This document shows, piece by piece, positions 1-10,878 of a stretch of DNA of 64,000 nt; the first letter of the stretch is position 1; every line of letters starts with the position of its first letter. Origin of the DNA: Dastarcus helophoroides (taxonomy: Eukaryota; Arthropoda; Insecta; Coleoptera; Bothrideridae); NCBI GenBank assembly GCA_028583605.1, contig CM053332.1, positions 16,031,267-16,095,266 on the forward strand, in the 5' to 3' direction. The notes below the pieces were generated by a model. It saw only the letters and a list, made by a program, of their open reading frames with translations, made no database searches and was not told where the DNA came from. Made by a program: the position numbers and the translations under genes.

Positions 1-1690
1 TTTGGGAAGAAATAGCTGATACACTTTCGGATTCATGTTGTGTCAATCGTCCAGTTAGCAATTTCTTCATGGCGTTTTAGATGTCATGGATCTTGTTTTG
101 TATTGCATTGTTCAAATCAAGAAGCTTGCCGTTGAATTCTTCTTTGACCTTTCCCATCTCTCTTCATTCTTGTGATTTCTACTTTCATTTTAGCAACGTC
201 GGCTCCCATTTCTTCTATTATATTTGCGAATGGACTACGCAATTTTTGTCTTCTTCGTTCTTCATCTCGTTCTTTTTCTTGTCGTCTTCGTTCTTCATCT
301 TGTCTTCTTCGTTCCTCATCTTGTTCTTCATTTTATCGTCTTTGTTCTTCATCTCGTTCTTTTTCTTGTCGTTTTCGTTATTCATCTTGTCGTCTTCGTT
401 CCTCATCTTGTTTTTCTCTTGTCGTCTTCGTTCTTCATCTTGCCTTCTTCGTTCCTCATCTTGTTCTTTATTGTGTTGTCTTCGTTCTTCATCTTGTTTT
501 CTTCGTTCCTTATCCTGTTCTTTTTCTTCGTTCTTCATCTCGTTGTTTTTCTTGTCGTCTTTGTTCTTCATTTTGTCTTCTTCGTTCCTCATCTTGTTTT
601 TCATTTTGTCGTCTTTGTTCTTCATCTCGTTCTTTTTCTTGTCGTCTTCGTACTTCATCTTGTCGTTTTCGTTCCTCATCTTGTTTTTTTCTTGTCGCCT
701 TCGTTCTTCATCTTGTCTTCTTCGTTCCTCATCTTGTTCTTTATTTTGTTGTATTCGTTTTTCATCTCATTCTTTTTCTTGTCGCCTTCGTTCTTCATCT
801 TGTCGTCTTCGTTCCTCATCTTGTTTTTTCTTGTCGCCTTCGTTCTTCATCTTGTCTTCTTCGTTCCTCATCTTGTTCTTTATTTTGTCGCCTTCGTTCT
901 TAATCTCGTTCTTTTTCTTGTCGTCTTCGTTCTTCGTCTTGTCGTCTTCGTTCTTCATCTTGTTCTGTTTCTTGTCGTTTTCGATCTTCATCCCGTTGTT
1001 TTATTTGTCGTCTACGTTCTTCATCTTGTCGTCTTCGTTCCTCATCTTGTTGTCTTCGTTCCTCATCTTGTCGTCTTCGTTCTTCATCTTGTCTTCTTCG
1101 TTTCTCATCTTGTTCTTCCTTTTGTCGTCTTCGTTCTTCATCCCGTTCTTTTTCTTGTCGTCTTCGTTCTTCATCTTGTCGTCTTCGTTCCTCATCTTGT
1201 TCTTTTTCTTGTCGTTTTCGTTCTTCATCTCGTTGTTTTTCTTGTCGTCTTCGTTCTTCATCTTGTCTTCGTTCCTCATCTTGTTTTTTTCTTGTCGTCT
1301 TCCTTCTTCATCTTGTCTTCTTCGTTCCTCATCTTGTTCTTCATTTTGTCGTCTTCGTTTTTCATCTCGTTCTTTTTCTTGTCGTCTTCGTTCTTCGTCT
1401 TGTCGTCTTCGTTCCTCATTTTGTTCTTTTTCTTGTCGTTTTCGTTTTTCATCTCGTTGTTTTTCTTGTCGTCTGCATTCTTCATCTTGTCATTTTCGTT
1501 CCTCTTCTTGTTTTTTTCTTCATCGTCTTCGTCCGTCATTTCTTTTTTCTGCGTCTTTCATAAAATCTATTATCGCTTGCAATTGTTGTTCCATTTTGGC
1601 CGATTTTAATTTTGTTTCCATAAAGCCTTTTAGAATGTTCAAGATTTTTCTTGACGCGCTCCGTATAAACTCTTTAATAGTTTAAAACTG
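1..1690 (-). pseudogene. Gypsy-type LTR retrotransposon gag, decayed, runs off the window edge
   Basis: Gag makes the structural particle of an LTR retrotransposon. Read on the minus strand just downstream of a primer-binding site (1760-1776), the 1684-1540 part encodes a gag-like helical start (FMETKLKSAKMEQQLQ, then AIIDFMKDAEKR). A long charged repeat region follows (about 1540-224), in which the original frame reads QDEERRR. After it come coiled-coil-like segments (IIEEMGADVAKMKVEITRMK; EFNGKLLDLNNAIQNKIHDI) and, after a TAA, NAMKKLLTGRLTQHESES to position 1. Frame changes occur several times and at least one stop interrupts it, so it is dead. No zinc knuckle, protease or RT is visible here; they would lie beyond position 1. 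Calling it gag rests on position after the PBS and coiled-coil character, not on a recognised capsid motif. Confidence 0.6.
224..1540. repeat. 21-nt minisatellite (QDEERRR-coding on the minus strand)
   Basis: About sixty degenerate copies of a 21-base unit whose minus-strand translation is Gln-Asp-Glu-Glu-Arg-Arg-Arg. In shifted frames the same unit reads KMKNEDD. Units are separated by variants that change the frame. Because the unit has almost no stop codons in most frames, long open frames exist on both strands (for example 81-1685 on +, Ser/Leu/Phe-rich); these are by-products of the repeat, not genes. Confidence 0.85.
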
Positions 1691-1759
1691 AGATCAAGTC
1701 GACTGCGGGACACCTGGCACGAATTTCTCCAAGTAATACTAAAGCACAATCCACAATAA

Positions 1760-1776
1760 TCCCACTTCTGACACCA
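1760..1776 (-). other. LTR retrotransposon primer-binding site
   Basis: On the minus strand TGGTGTCAGAAGTGGGA begins two bases after the LTR end (…CGCGCAACA). A TGG-starting tract directly 3' of an LTR is the expected tRNA primer-binding site of a Gypsy-class element. It fixes the element orientation (minus) and the inner LTR edge. Confidence 0.75.
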
Positions 1777-1828
1777 GTTGTTGCGCGTTATCTGTTCGAA
1801 ATGATTATTAGGCGTGAATTATAACCAC

Positions 1829-1834
1829 TTTATT
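1829..1834 (-). terminator. LTR polyadenylation signal AATAAA
   Basis: AATAAA on the minus strand, about 125 bases downstream of the TATA box within the LTR, where a retrotransposon R-region poly(A) signal belongs. Confidence 0.5.
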
Positions 1835-1956
1835 TCCAAACTAAACTCGGAACACTATAACTGGCTAATTAACTCACTTATTGACTTCTAACTACTAACT
1901 CACTAATTTACTACACTGACTCTGACTGAGTGACTGACTCGAGGGAAAGGCGACCG

Positions 1957-1965
1957 CCTTATATA
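1957..1965 (-). promoter_or_regulatory. LTR TATA box
   Basis: TATATAAGG on the minus strand, followed by CGGTCGCC. It is conserved in the second LTR fragment (2604-2612). It is the likely core promoter of the retrotransposon. Confidence 0.6.
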
Positions 1966-2100
1966 GTTTTCGCTTCCGGGTTCTAGAAAAATCCCGCAGA
2001 TAGGGCTTATCGTCTGTCGAAATTTCTGGAACGTTTATCTGCCGTTTGCTTCATTATCGCAAACGCCTTCCATTATTACTGCCTCCCCTTCCCTTATTCA

Positions 2101-2113
2101 CTGCCTCCCCCTT
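2101..2113 (-). other. Polypurine tract
   Basis: AAGGGGGAGGCAG on the minus strand lies immediately before the LTR start TGAATAAGGG, the expected plus-strand priming site. A second similar purine block (AAGGGGAGGCAG) lies just inside the LTR. Confidence 0.65.
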
Positions 2114-2130
2114 AAGACTGATCGTCTCGA

Positions 2131-2541
2131 TCAGTTCCAATCAGTCATTTCGTCACTATATTTGCACGGTCTGTTCAGATGTACTATTTTCATCTTAGTC
2201 CTGGGATTACGTTGGATCCTGTATACCAAGTCGTTGATCCTCTTTAGCACTTTGTACGGCCCTTCCCAAGATGGCGTAAATTTTGGCGAGACTCCTTTCC
2301 TCCGCTGAGGGTTGTATAGCCATACCAATTCACCCTCACTGAAACCACCGTGATTGGTATTTACGTCATATCTTGTCTTCATCCGGTCGGTAGCCAAGTT
2401 GATCTTCATCCTCACCAGGGCATGTGTCTTCAATCTCGCTTCCCTCAAATCGTCTACGAAACCCATCGTCTCCCTGGGGGTTTCCCTTGGTGATCCAAAC
2501 ACCAAGTCACACGGAAGCCGCAGTTCCCTTCCGAAGATCAC
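2131..2541 (-). pseudogene. Gypsy/Ty3 pol, integrase C-terminal fragment
   Basis: The integrase end of a Ty3/Gypsy polyprotein, which inserts element cDNA into the chromosome. Residues 1-20 (IFGRELRLPCDLVFG) match the conserved tract after the integrase core. The body is the usual charged linker (TRYDVNTNHGGFSEGELVWLY). Residues about 90-115 (SWEGPYKVLKRINDLVYRIQ) form the GPY/F-like chromatin-binding module. The frame ends at a stop 30 bases before the LTR, the normal Gypsy arrangement without env. Everything upstream (protease, RT, RNase H, integrase catalytic core) is missing: at about 2541 the reading frame runs straight into LTR sequence with a short shared CTCACTAATT at the junction. 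It cannot function. Confidence 0.85.
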
Positions 2542-2542
2542 C

Positions 2543-2725
2543 TCACTAATTAACTACACTGACTCTTATTGACTGACTGACTGACTCGAGGGAAAGGCGA
2601 CCGCCTTATATAGTTTTCGCTTCCGGGTTCTAGAAAAATCCCGCAGATAGGGCTTATCGTCTGCCGAAATTTCTGGAACGCTTTTCTGCCGTTTGCTTCA
2701 TTACCGCGGCCGCTTTCCCTTATTA
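2543..2725 (-). repeat. Truncated second LTR fused to pol
   Basis: From CTCGAGGGAAAGGCGACC to the TTATTA end it is nearly identical to 1897-2100, including the TATA box at 2604-2612. The last ~119 bases of the LTR (toward the PBS) are missing and replaced by integrase sequence. It differs from the complete LTR by a shortened start (a purine-rich block replaced by a GCGGCCGC-containing stretch). Best read as the 5' LTR of an internally deleted element. Confidence 0.75.
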
Positions 2726-3590
2726 GATCTTTCAAGAAAATGTTCTTACGTACTAAATTCTATAATGTACATTTCGTTACACTATCTATTAAATAACAAG
2801 AAATAAAAAATTGAAATTTAGTACGCATATGTAACTTGATATATCCTTTAAAAATAGTCAAGAAAAAATAAGGCTGCTATTTAAAAAAGTTGTCGATAAT
2901 GTCATATCTTAAATTTGGAATATTCTGTTTAAAATATTTCTACATTTCTATATTTTTAATATTTCTATATTTCTACTGCGCAAACTAAAATATTAATCGA
3001 CGTGTCCAAGCATTTTTTCGAAAAAAAAAACTATCTTCGATTTACTGAATTCATTCCAAGTTACAGACCAGCACCATATAGTCAAAATCCACAAGGGCTC
3101 GGACGACCGACCACCACTGAAAAATAGTAAAACGAAAGGGCAATTTTATTGATAAAATATACGCCGCTTCAACAGGCACATATACGCTTTGTAGAAAATA
3201 CGTTATTTCCCAATGCGGCTGGCAACAAAGCCGAATCCCAAGTGATTTTTTTAGCGTGATTTCAGTCAAGTTAAATCCCTCCTGAGAGAGTAAGGTAAAT
3301 TCCCATCTAGGAATTTGCTATCCCAAATTACATTAAGACGGTAGCTCGTTTGCGGTCATACTCAGGTTTGTGGAAACGCTGCTAACTATTCGAGACCTTC
3401 CCAAGATATTAGCACACAATTAATTGAGATACGATCAACACTAAATTCATTTTGTATCATCGGGGTCCTGTAAGAGGTTAATTTGGGCATTTAATTATTT
3501 TAGATACTAGATAGCTAATGTGTATTATGGATTCATATAAAGATAACTTTTGTCGGATTAATTAATTAGTAGTTTTGACCCTTAAGTTTG
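2726..3590. other. No gene recognised upstream of the Elk exon
   Basis: AT-rich, unique-looking sequence. Short open frames here are scattered and lack codon or domain signal. It could contain 5' untranslated exon or promoter sequence of the Elk gene, but nothing proves this. Confidence 0.5.
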
Positions 3591-3862
3591 ATGGAGCGGA
3601 CTGGTCCTTGGTTATCTTCAAAAATTGAGTTTTCTCTCTGACTGAGCTTGGCTGTCGAAATGCGTTAGAGCAACCTTTGTTGTGTTTTTTAATCTTTCTT
3701 GGTTTCAGGGGACAAGTTCTGTATTTCAATTAGTTTTGAAATACAAATCTTGTCGTTAGAGCGTTAAAGCAACCTTTGTTGTGTTTTTTAATCTTTCTTG
3801 GTTTCAGGGACAAGATTTGTATTTCAACTTTTGAAAATAATCAAGGATCAGTCCGTTCTACC
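3591..3862. mobile_element. Foldback element, GGTGGAACGG family, rearranged copy
   Basis: Starts GGAGCGGACTGGTCCTTGG and ends with the complement CAAGGATCAGTCCGTTCTACC. Inside are two copies of the family arm (GCAACCTTTGTTGTG … TTGGTTTCAGG). The core near 3632-3676 (CTCTCTGACTGAG … GGCTGTCGAAATGCGTTAGAG) is a damaged form of the hammerhead-like motif of the better copies. No coding capacity. Confidence 0.7.
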
Positions 3863-3996
3863 AAAAGTTATGAGGTTGTTCAAACTCTAGTTATAAACGA
3901 ATTATGTTTTTTATTAACAAAATATTAATTTAATCAGCAGTCAAGTGCAAATTTTTCTTCAAATTATACTTCTGATATTTCTTGTTTTTCTTTCAG

Positions 3997-4100
3997 GCCG
4001 GCTTCGAGGTGCTTCTGTTGCCAAATGCCTGCTCGGAAGGGGCTTTTGGCGCCCCAGAACACATTCCTTGATACAATTGCTACAAGATTCGATGGAACAC
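3997..4100 (+). CDS. Elk: First coding exon of an Elk-type voltage-gated K+ channel (KCNH family)
   Basis: Elk channels are plasma-membrane tetramers passing K+ on depolarisation; the extreme N-terminus is the PAS-cap that modulates gating. The exon starts after a pyrimidine-rich tract ending TTTCAG (3991-3996) and ends at GTAAGT (4101). Translation begins at ATG 4025 after 28 untranslated bases and gives 25 residues plus one base: MPARK followed by [20 protein letters not shown]. The APQNTFLD block is the KCNH hallmark; [11 protein letters not shown], with a split codon that would complete as His, matches the Elk (KCNH8/3/4) branch rather than Eag or Erg. GC content and splice signals stand out from the surroundings. 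The next exon (PAS domain) was not found up to 64000, so the following intron is at least 59.9 kb. This is the only host coding sequence I can support. Confidence 0.87.
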
Positions 4101-6915
4101 GTAAGTCAATCTGTCCTCACCGAGCATATTTTTTAATGTATCATTTGATAATGTCTTAGAGAATATTACATATAGCATATTACGTATAGTATATTACCAA
4201 AAAAAGCAGACGAAATAGTCAGCTTTTTGTAAATTAATCGACGACAGCGTAAACATTCAGTGAAAGCACTTTTCGATTATATCGTTAGGAGGAAGTTTTA
4301 AGAGTGGAGTCTTCGGCTTGTGCAAAGTACAACCCAATTTTCCAATTATAAGTCTTTTATTTACGAGTTTAAGATGCTTAATTGCCACTTTTTCATTTCA
4401 AAGCATAAAATCGGCGATTTACAAATAAAAAGTGGGATGATACGACCGCCAAAAATTCTGAAAGAGAAAATTACTACCTTGGTGCGTCTTACAACTTTTT
4501 CTTTTAATACCGACGATTCCCATTTGAACGTTTCCTGATCAGTGCGGCTCATTAAACTTTTTCAACTACACTTTTTCCCCTGAATCAATACCTTAGATAT
4601 TCAATTTTATTTCCGTTCATTTTTTATTGAATACTCCCCTCGGCATGTTAAGAAAAATAACGGAATTGGAAATCGATTAAATGTAGCGAGAGAGAAATGC
4701 TTTACGTCTCATGTTATGGAACACAAACGCATCAGGGAACCAATTTTGATAGAATTCTTAATTTATCAAAATTGCTTGATTTTAGAAATGTTTTATAAAA
4801 ATTAAACTAATCAAGTTTACTTTGTGCAAGGTCTTTGGAAGTTTATATACACGAAAACTATACGCCTTCTTTCAGTCATTTACTCCTACCTTGAAGATCC
4901 TTTCTTTACTTTGAAAAATGCTGCAGAGTAGAAACTGTAGCTGGAATAAAACCAAATTAAAATTTTTTTGGTAAAATTCTCGAGTTAAGTCGATTTTTGT
5001 TTAAATTTTGCCACATTTTCGGATGGCTTTTGTATTGTTTCTCTTACAACGAGATGAGAACTAACTTAAATTTTTTCCTTTTTAAATGGTATACCATATG
5101 ACCCCTCGTTGAAAGAACCGAGAGAATTCTAAGGCACTTTCCAGTTTTGCGATTATCAAAACAAATGTGAAAAAATAAGTTAAAAATATGATGTTTTTTA
5201 AAAGCAAGTTAATATAAAAGACGTAAATGTGCACATTTTATAAGTTGGATAAGTCAAGTCATAAAACCTTTTGTCACTAGTGTCACTGTGCTTTATGGTA
5301 TCTTTGCATGAAATTCTGGGTAGGCGGCAGCCTCTGAGGTATAACACAATTTTCAGTGCATCCTCTTCCAAAAATCATCGAATTAGGAATTTAATTTCTC
5401 CCCTCGAGGACACTTAAGGCCTCGAAACATGGAATTATTTTTAGGAGCCATTTCTCGAATATCAATCGACCTTGCTTTCGTTTTATGTTACCCTCAGTGG
5501 GTCGTACATTTATAAATGTCTGGCACTTTCGTCATGTTCACTTAATGAAGTGTACATGGGGTTGTAATGATCGATATTATTTACTGAAGCAGAATTCTGC
5601 ACGTACAAGTAAAATTACCAAGCTAAAGTTATTTAAATAAATTAATGATGTACGCTTCAGCGTATTATTAAGTTGTACATGCTAATGAGAAAAACAAATA
5701 TTCCATAAATAAATTGTTATAACAAATACATTTCAATTTATTTCTTAAACTGTGGAGCAGCGTCAGTACGTCAGCAATAATATGAAATGTTTTACAAAAA
5801 AAAGGTTGATTTTACAGATTAAAGTCAAAATAATAAAGACATCGGTGTTTTGAAAATAGACGAAATTTTCATAAAAAATTGAAATTCCAAAAATAAGGTA
5901 ACGCGGAACGATAGGTCTACTCCCTTATCTAAAATTGCTTAACGCGCCTAAAGATGCTTTCACTTCAAAAATTTTGTGTAATTTTTCGTTTACTTATTGT
6001 CGTGCGAAACAAAAGTAATTTTTAACTTTCCTAATCCATAGATGGAGATGCTACAGAAAATGCAATTAATGTTTTGAAAACTGCTAAGTCCTTACTAGTT
6101 TTTGATAAAAGGTAACGAATAACAGAGATAAATTATTCCATATTTAGTGCATTCGTAGATGGATTGCCACCACATTTTTTTTTGTATTTTCCTATAGTTC
6201 CCGAGTTATAAACTTTGGACAATTCCAAGGTTTAAAATAGCAAGTATCGGTTTTTACATGGTTGTATTCCATTAGGGGTTGCTTTGGGTAAGTAAACTGA
6301 ATGAAATTAGATACAAAACACGATCTAAAGGGAGGAAACGAAGCAATTAAAATATCTCCATGCGATAATGTATCCCTAAAAGGAGAACCTTTCGATGCCG
6401 TGAAAACCCAAGGTTGTAATCTCTTGATGTGATAGGGATTGATTGAACATATAGCTTGCAAATGGGGCGTAGATTTACGAAAACTAATGACTGAGATTAG
6501 CCCCCGTTATGTGCCAAAGTAACATAGTTGCGCCCTAATTTTCGAAAGGGAAATGTTATACAAAACAAATCCGAATTGATTTACTGTTCGGTTTTTTCGT
6601 TGCGGAACACCAACGTAGGATATGAAGCTTTGAAGTGTATTTGTCAAAATAAAAGAATAATAATTGTAAATTATTTGTCAGAAACAAAAAATATTTGGTT
6701 AATTTTTTTTTGTACTAAAAATTTTTACGTTTCAAAATTTTGAGAATAAAATTCGTTTTACCCTCAAAATGAGTAAATTCAAATTACAACATTAAATTTA
6801 AATTTTCAACTTTTCTCAGATTTTTTCTTTTTCTCAAAATCTTGGTCCGTTTGTGTGTAAGTCAAAATTCATAGAGAAAAATTGCAATTTTGATTTTGTT
6901 ATGTTAAAGTATAAA
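4101..6915 (+). other. Start of the giant Elk intron; no gene recognised
   Basis: GTAAGT donor at 4101, then AT-rich unique-looking sequence. No open frame shows a recognisable domain, no tRNA, and no exon-like block with both splice sites that I can translate into channel sequence. Confidence 0.55.
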
Positions 6916-7212
6916 TTTGGTGGAACGGACAGATCCTTGGTTATCTTCAAAAATTGAAATACAGAACTTGTCCCCTGAAACCAAGAAAGAATAAAAAACA
7001 CAACAAAGGTTGCTCTAACGCGTTTCGACAGCTAAGCTGTCATCTTCAAAGATATACATATCTCTCAGTATCTCTCTGAAGATCACAGCTTGGCTGTCGG
7101 AACGCGTTAGAGCAACCTTTGTTGTGTTTTTTAATCTTTCTTGGTTTCAGGGGACAAGTTCTGTATTTTATCAATTTTTTAAGATAACCAAGGGCTAGTC
7201 CGTTCCACCGAA
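6916..7212. mobile_element. Full-length foldback element, GGTGGAACGG family (~297 bp)
   Basis: Two long complementary arms: TTGGTGGAACGGAC at the left, GTCCGTTCCACCGAA at the right. Both arms carry the AACCAAGAAAG/CTTTCTTGGTT and GGTTGCTCTAACGCG/CGCGTTAGAGCAACC blocks, joined near 7055-7070. Each arm holds a hammerhead-like core next to the axis (minus strand about 7012-7052; plus strand 7072-7112). No protein-coding potential. Confidence 0.8.
7072..7112 (+). ncRNA. Hammerhead-like core, mutated copy
   Basis: CTCT + CTGAAGA, then the stem-II hairpin TCACAGC-TTG-GCTGTC, then GGAA where GAAA is expected, then CGCGTT + AGAG. Stem I (CTCT/AGAG) and the self-complementary stem III (ACGCGT) are kept. 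The A-to-G change in the GAAA box should abolish catalysis. Confidence 0.4.
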
Positions 7213-8340
7213 CTTATTAAATTTTTCCAAATTTTTTAATTAAATTTGATTTTCTGAAAATTTCGACTTTATCCCCTCAAAAATTGTCATTGTAATTGGT
7301 CTTTCTCTTTATGTAAATTTCGGCTTTTTTATTGAAATTTTGATTGTCCGAAAATTTCGTTTCTCAAAATTCGTCTTATACTCGCAGTTTCGATTAAGTG
7401 TCCTGTTTCTAGAAATTTCTACTTAGAATTGAACTTTTTGACATTTTCAACCCTTACTTCGTGGAATTCTTTAATATTCATAATTATTAAACTTTATTAA
7501 CTATAAAAACGCAACAAAATCTAAAAATTTCACAAGGTTTTCGATAAATATCTGCTAGCACCGGACCTTGTTAAATTGTAAAATTTTGTTGCGTTTTTAT
7601 AATAAAGTTTAATAGTTATGAATATTGAACTTTTTATCAAAAATTCGACTTTTTGGCGAAATTCGTTTATTTTTCTAAAACTAGTTTAAAATTTTAATGA
7701 AAACATGAAAATTTTGAGAATGTTATTTTTTTAAAAATTTAAAGAAACATATTTCTTGTGAATTTCGAAATTATGTTAAAATTTAGATGAAAATAAAAAT
7801 TGTAAGAGAAATATTTTTAGAAACTAAGTTTTTTTTGTCCAAATTCGATTTATTCTGAAAATTGCGACTTTTCTCACAAAATTCTCTTAGTGCCAGTGAA
7901 GAGCCAACATTCGCATTTGCATTCGCGAATGTTGGAGATAAATTGACATTCGCGAAAATGGGAAAACCAATATTCGTTACATCCCTTTTAGAAATTACTA
8001 GCCAAATTACCAAACATTCTGTCAAACAATCCCCAAAATGTATGCAGTAACCTTAATTAATTCATTTTTGTTCGTGGAGGTTACTTTAAATTTTAAAAAA
8101 ATTCAGAGTTTTTAATTTGTAAACAATAAATTATTAACCCAACCAATGATTGCTATTAAACGCTTTCAGATGAGAAGATGCCCGAAAAATAAGAATTTAA
8201 GATCAAGGAGACTTATCAGAGAATATTAATTTCTTCTTCATAGTGGACTCTTATTGGTCTTTCTGCGACCCAGAAATGTTAAAAAAATTAATAAACATTA
8301 ATTTCTCTCGGAATTTAAATTTAAGAGAAAATTTTGCGTC
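7213..8340. other. AT-rich intronic sequence, no gene
   Basis: Mostly degenerate A/T-rich motif sequence (AAAATTTCGAC-like) with one small foldback (7471-7630). A local palindrome-like run of GCGAATGTTGG near 7900-7950 gives short open frames on both strands without domain signal. Confidence 0.5.
7471..7630. repeat. Small inverted repeat, ~65-bp arms
   Basis: TTAATATTCATAATTATTAA … AAAAACGCAACAAAAT on the left pairs with ATTTTGTTGCGTTTTTAT … AATAGTTATGAATATTGAAC on the right. The spacer includes GGTTTTCGATAAATATCTGC. Looks like a non-coding foldback/MITE remnant of unknown family. Confidence 0.6.
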
Positions 8341-8344
8341 ATAT

Positions 8345-9985
8345 TATCTTGTTTTTACGCGACCTTGAGTTTATGTGATATTGAGTTCATATGAGCTTGA
8401 GCTCACGTGCTGTTGAACTCAAGAAACCAAGCCTTTAGGCGACCTTGAACACACTTCACTTCAAGCTAACGTGACCTTGAACATACGCGATCTTGAGCTA
8501 ACATAATCTTGAACTTGGGTGACCTTGAGCTCACGTGATTCAAGCCGCACGCGACCTTCAAATAACGTGACATCAAGCTAACGCGACCTTAAACAACTTG
8601 ATATTGAGCTAACGTGACCTTGAACACATGCGACCTTGAGCTAACATAATCTTGAATCCGGGTGACCTTGAGCTCACGTGAGTCTAGCTGCACGCGACCT
8701 TCTAATAACGTGACATCAAACTTACGCGACCTTGAACACACTTGATTACGAGCTAACGTGATCTTGAACACATGCGACCTTAAGCTAACATAATCTTGAA
8801 TTTGGGTGACCTTGGGCTCACGTGATTCTAGCTGCACGCGACCTTCAAATAACGTGACATCAAACTTACGTGACCTTAAACACACTTGATCTCGAGCTAA
8901 CATGACCTTGAACACAGGTGACCTTGAGCTAACATAATATTGAACTCTGGTGACCTTGAGCTCACGTGATTCTAGCCGCACGCGACCTTCAAATAAGGTG
9001 ACATCAAGCTAACGTGATTTTGAACATACGCCACATTCAGCTAACATATTCTTGAATTTGGGTGACCTTGAGCTCACGTGATTCAAGCCGCACGTGACCT
9101 TCAAATAACGTGACATCATGCTAACTCAACCTTGAACAGACTTGATTACGAGCTAACGTGAACTTGAACACATGCGACCTTGAGCTAACATAATCTTGAA
9201 TTCCGGGACCTTGGGCTCACGTGATTCTAGCTGCACGCAATCTTCAAGTAACGTGACATCAAATTTACGTGACCTTGAACCCACTTGATCTCGAGCTAAC
9301 ATGACCTTGAACACAGGTGACCTTGAGCTAACATAATATTGAACTCTGGTAACCTTGAGCTCACGTGATTCTAGCCGCACGCGGCCTTCAAATAAGGTGA
9401 CATCAGGCTAACGTGACTTTAAACATACGCCACCTTCAGCTAACATATTCTTGAATTTGGGTAACCTTGAGCTCACGTGATTCAAGCTGCAAGTGACCTC
9501 CAAATAACGTGACATCAAGCTAACGTGATGTTAAACATACGCGGCCTTGAGCTAACGTAATTTTGAACTCACGGGAACTTGACCTTACTTGACTTTGAAT
9601 TTACATGACCTCAAAGTCACGTGATTTTAAATTCACATAACCTTGAACCTACGTGACTCTGATGTTACGTGGCCTTGTGATCTTAAACTCACACGATCTC
9701 ACTCTCATATGACCTTAACATCATGCTTACGTAACTTTTAGCTAGCATGTCCGGGAACTAAAGCGATCTTGAGTTCACACGATCTTTGATTAAAGCGACC
9801 TTGAGTTCACACGACCTTGAACTAAAATGACCTTGAGTTTACACCACCTTATACAAAATGACCTTGAGTTCACACGATCTTTTATTAAAGTGACTTTGAC
9901 TTCACCCGACCTTGAACTAAAGTTGAGTTTACATGACCTCGAACCAAAGTGACCTTGAGTTTCCACGACCTTGAACTCACGTCGC
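8345..9985. repeat. 16-bp satellite rich in TGACCTTGA
   Basis: Continuous degenerate tandem array of a roughly 16-bp unit approximating ACGTGACCTTGAACTA. Recurrent variants include GAGCTCACGTGATTCTAG, CTGCACGCGACCTTCAAATA and ACGTGACATCAAGCTA. These recur in fixed order, giving a higher-order unit of roughly 540-570 bp (compare 8521-9070 with 9063-9600). Long open frames within (8589-8981, 9153-9380) are repeat by-products with internally repeated peptides. Confidence 0.85.
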
Positions 9986-10878
9986 TTTTAAATTGTTCGA
10001 TTATTAAATATTGTACTTAGCATTCAACCAATATGATTAACAGAGCAGAAAGTTATAATTTTTCGTAATCTAGTTTGGTTTAATCCAATAATTCCTCTAA
10101 TTAATATTGATAAAATAATAATTAAAAATAAGAATATAGGTATTTGATAATTATATATAAACGTGACTTTGAATACACGCGACCTTAAGTTAACGTAATT
10201 TTAAACTCAGGTAACCTCGATTCTAGCTGCACGCGACCTTCAAATAATGTGACATCAAGCTAACATAACCTTGAAAATAGGCAACCTCCAGCTAACGTTA
10301 TCTTGAACTCACGGGAATTTGACCTTACTTTACTTTGAACTTACATGACCTCAAAGTCACGTGACCTTAAATCCACGTGACCTTGAACCCACGTGACTCT
10401 GATATTACGTGGCCTTGTGCTCACGTGATCTTGAACTTACATGATCTCAGTCTCATGTGACCTTAAGATCATGCAACGTTAAACTTACGTAACTTTTAGC
10501 TAGTATGTCCTTGAACTAAAGTGATCTTAAGTTTACATGATATTGGACTAAAGTAACCTTGAGTTAACATGACTGTAAACTAAAGTGACCTTGAGTTTAT
10601 ACAATCTTACACCAAAGTGACCTTGAGTTTACATTACTCTACAGTAACGTGACCTTTAGTTTACACTGCCTTACACTAAAGTGACCTTGAGTTTACATTA
10701 CCTTGCACTAACGTGACCTTAAGTTCATACTACCTTACACTAAAGTGACCTTGGGTTTTAAAGACCTTGAACTCACGTGGCTTTCAAATCGATTGATTAT
10801 TAAATATTGTACTTAACATTCAACTAATATAATTAATAGAGCAGAAAAATATAATTTTTCGTAATCTAGTTTGGTTTA

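Larger units (their letters stand above)
1779..2100 (-). repeat. Complete long terminal repeat (322 bp)
   Basis: Bounded by TG (2100) and CA (1779) on the minus strand, with a polypurine tract on one side (2101-2113) and a primer-binding site on the other (1760-1776). It carries a TATA box (1957-1965) and an AATAAA signal (1829-1834). It shares a long near-identical stretch with the fragment at 2543-2725. One LTR flanked by pol upstream and PBS/gag downstream means it is shared by two tandem elements. Confidence 0.8.

Noticed and set aside
218..1539. Lys/Glu/Asp/Asn-rich minus-strand frames as separate host proteins
   Set aside because: They are shifted-frame readings of the QDEERRR repeat of the retrotransposon gag.
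81..1685. 534-codon + strand open frame (Ser/Phe/Leu-rich) and a 461-codon overlapping frame
   Set aside because: Both are products of the stop-poor 21-nt minisatellite read on the wrong strand. The coding strand of the element is minus, as PBS, LTR and pol show.
8589..9380. Repetitive 130- and 75-codon frames (SRELKVTRVQ-type)
   Set aside because: Translations of the 16-bp satellite; no start context, no domain.
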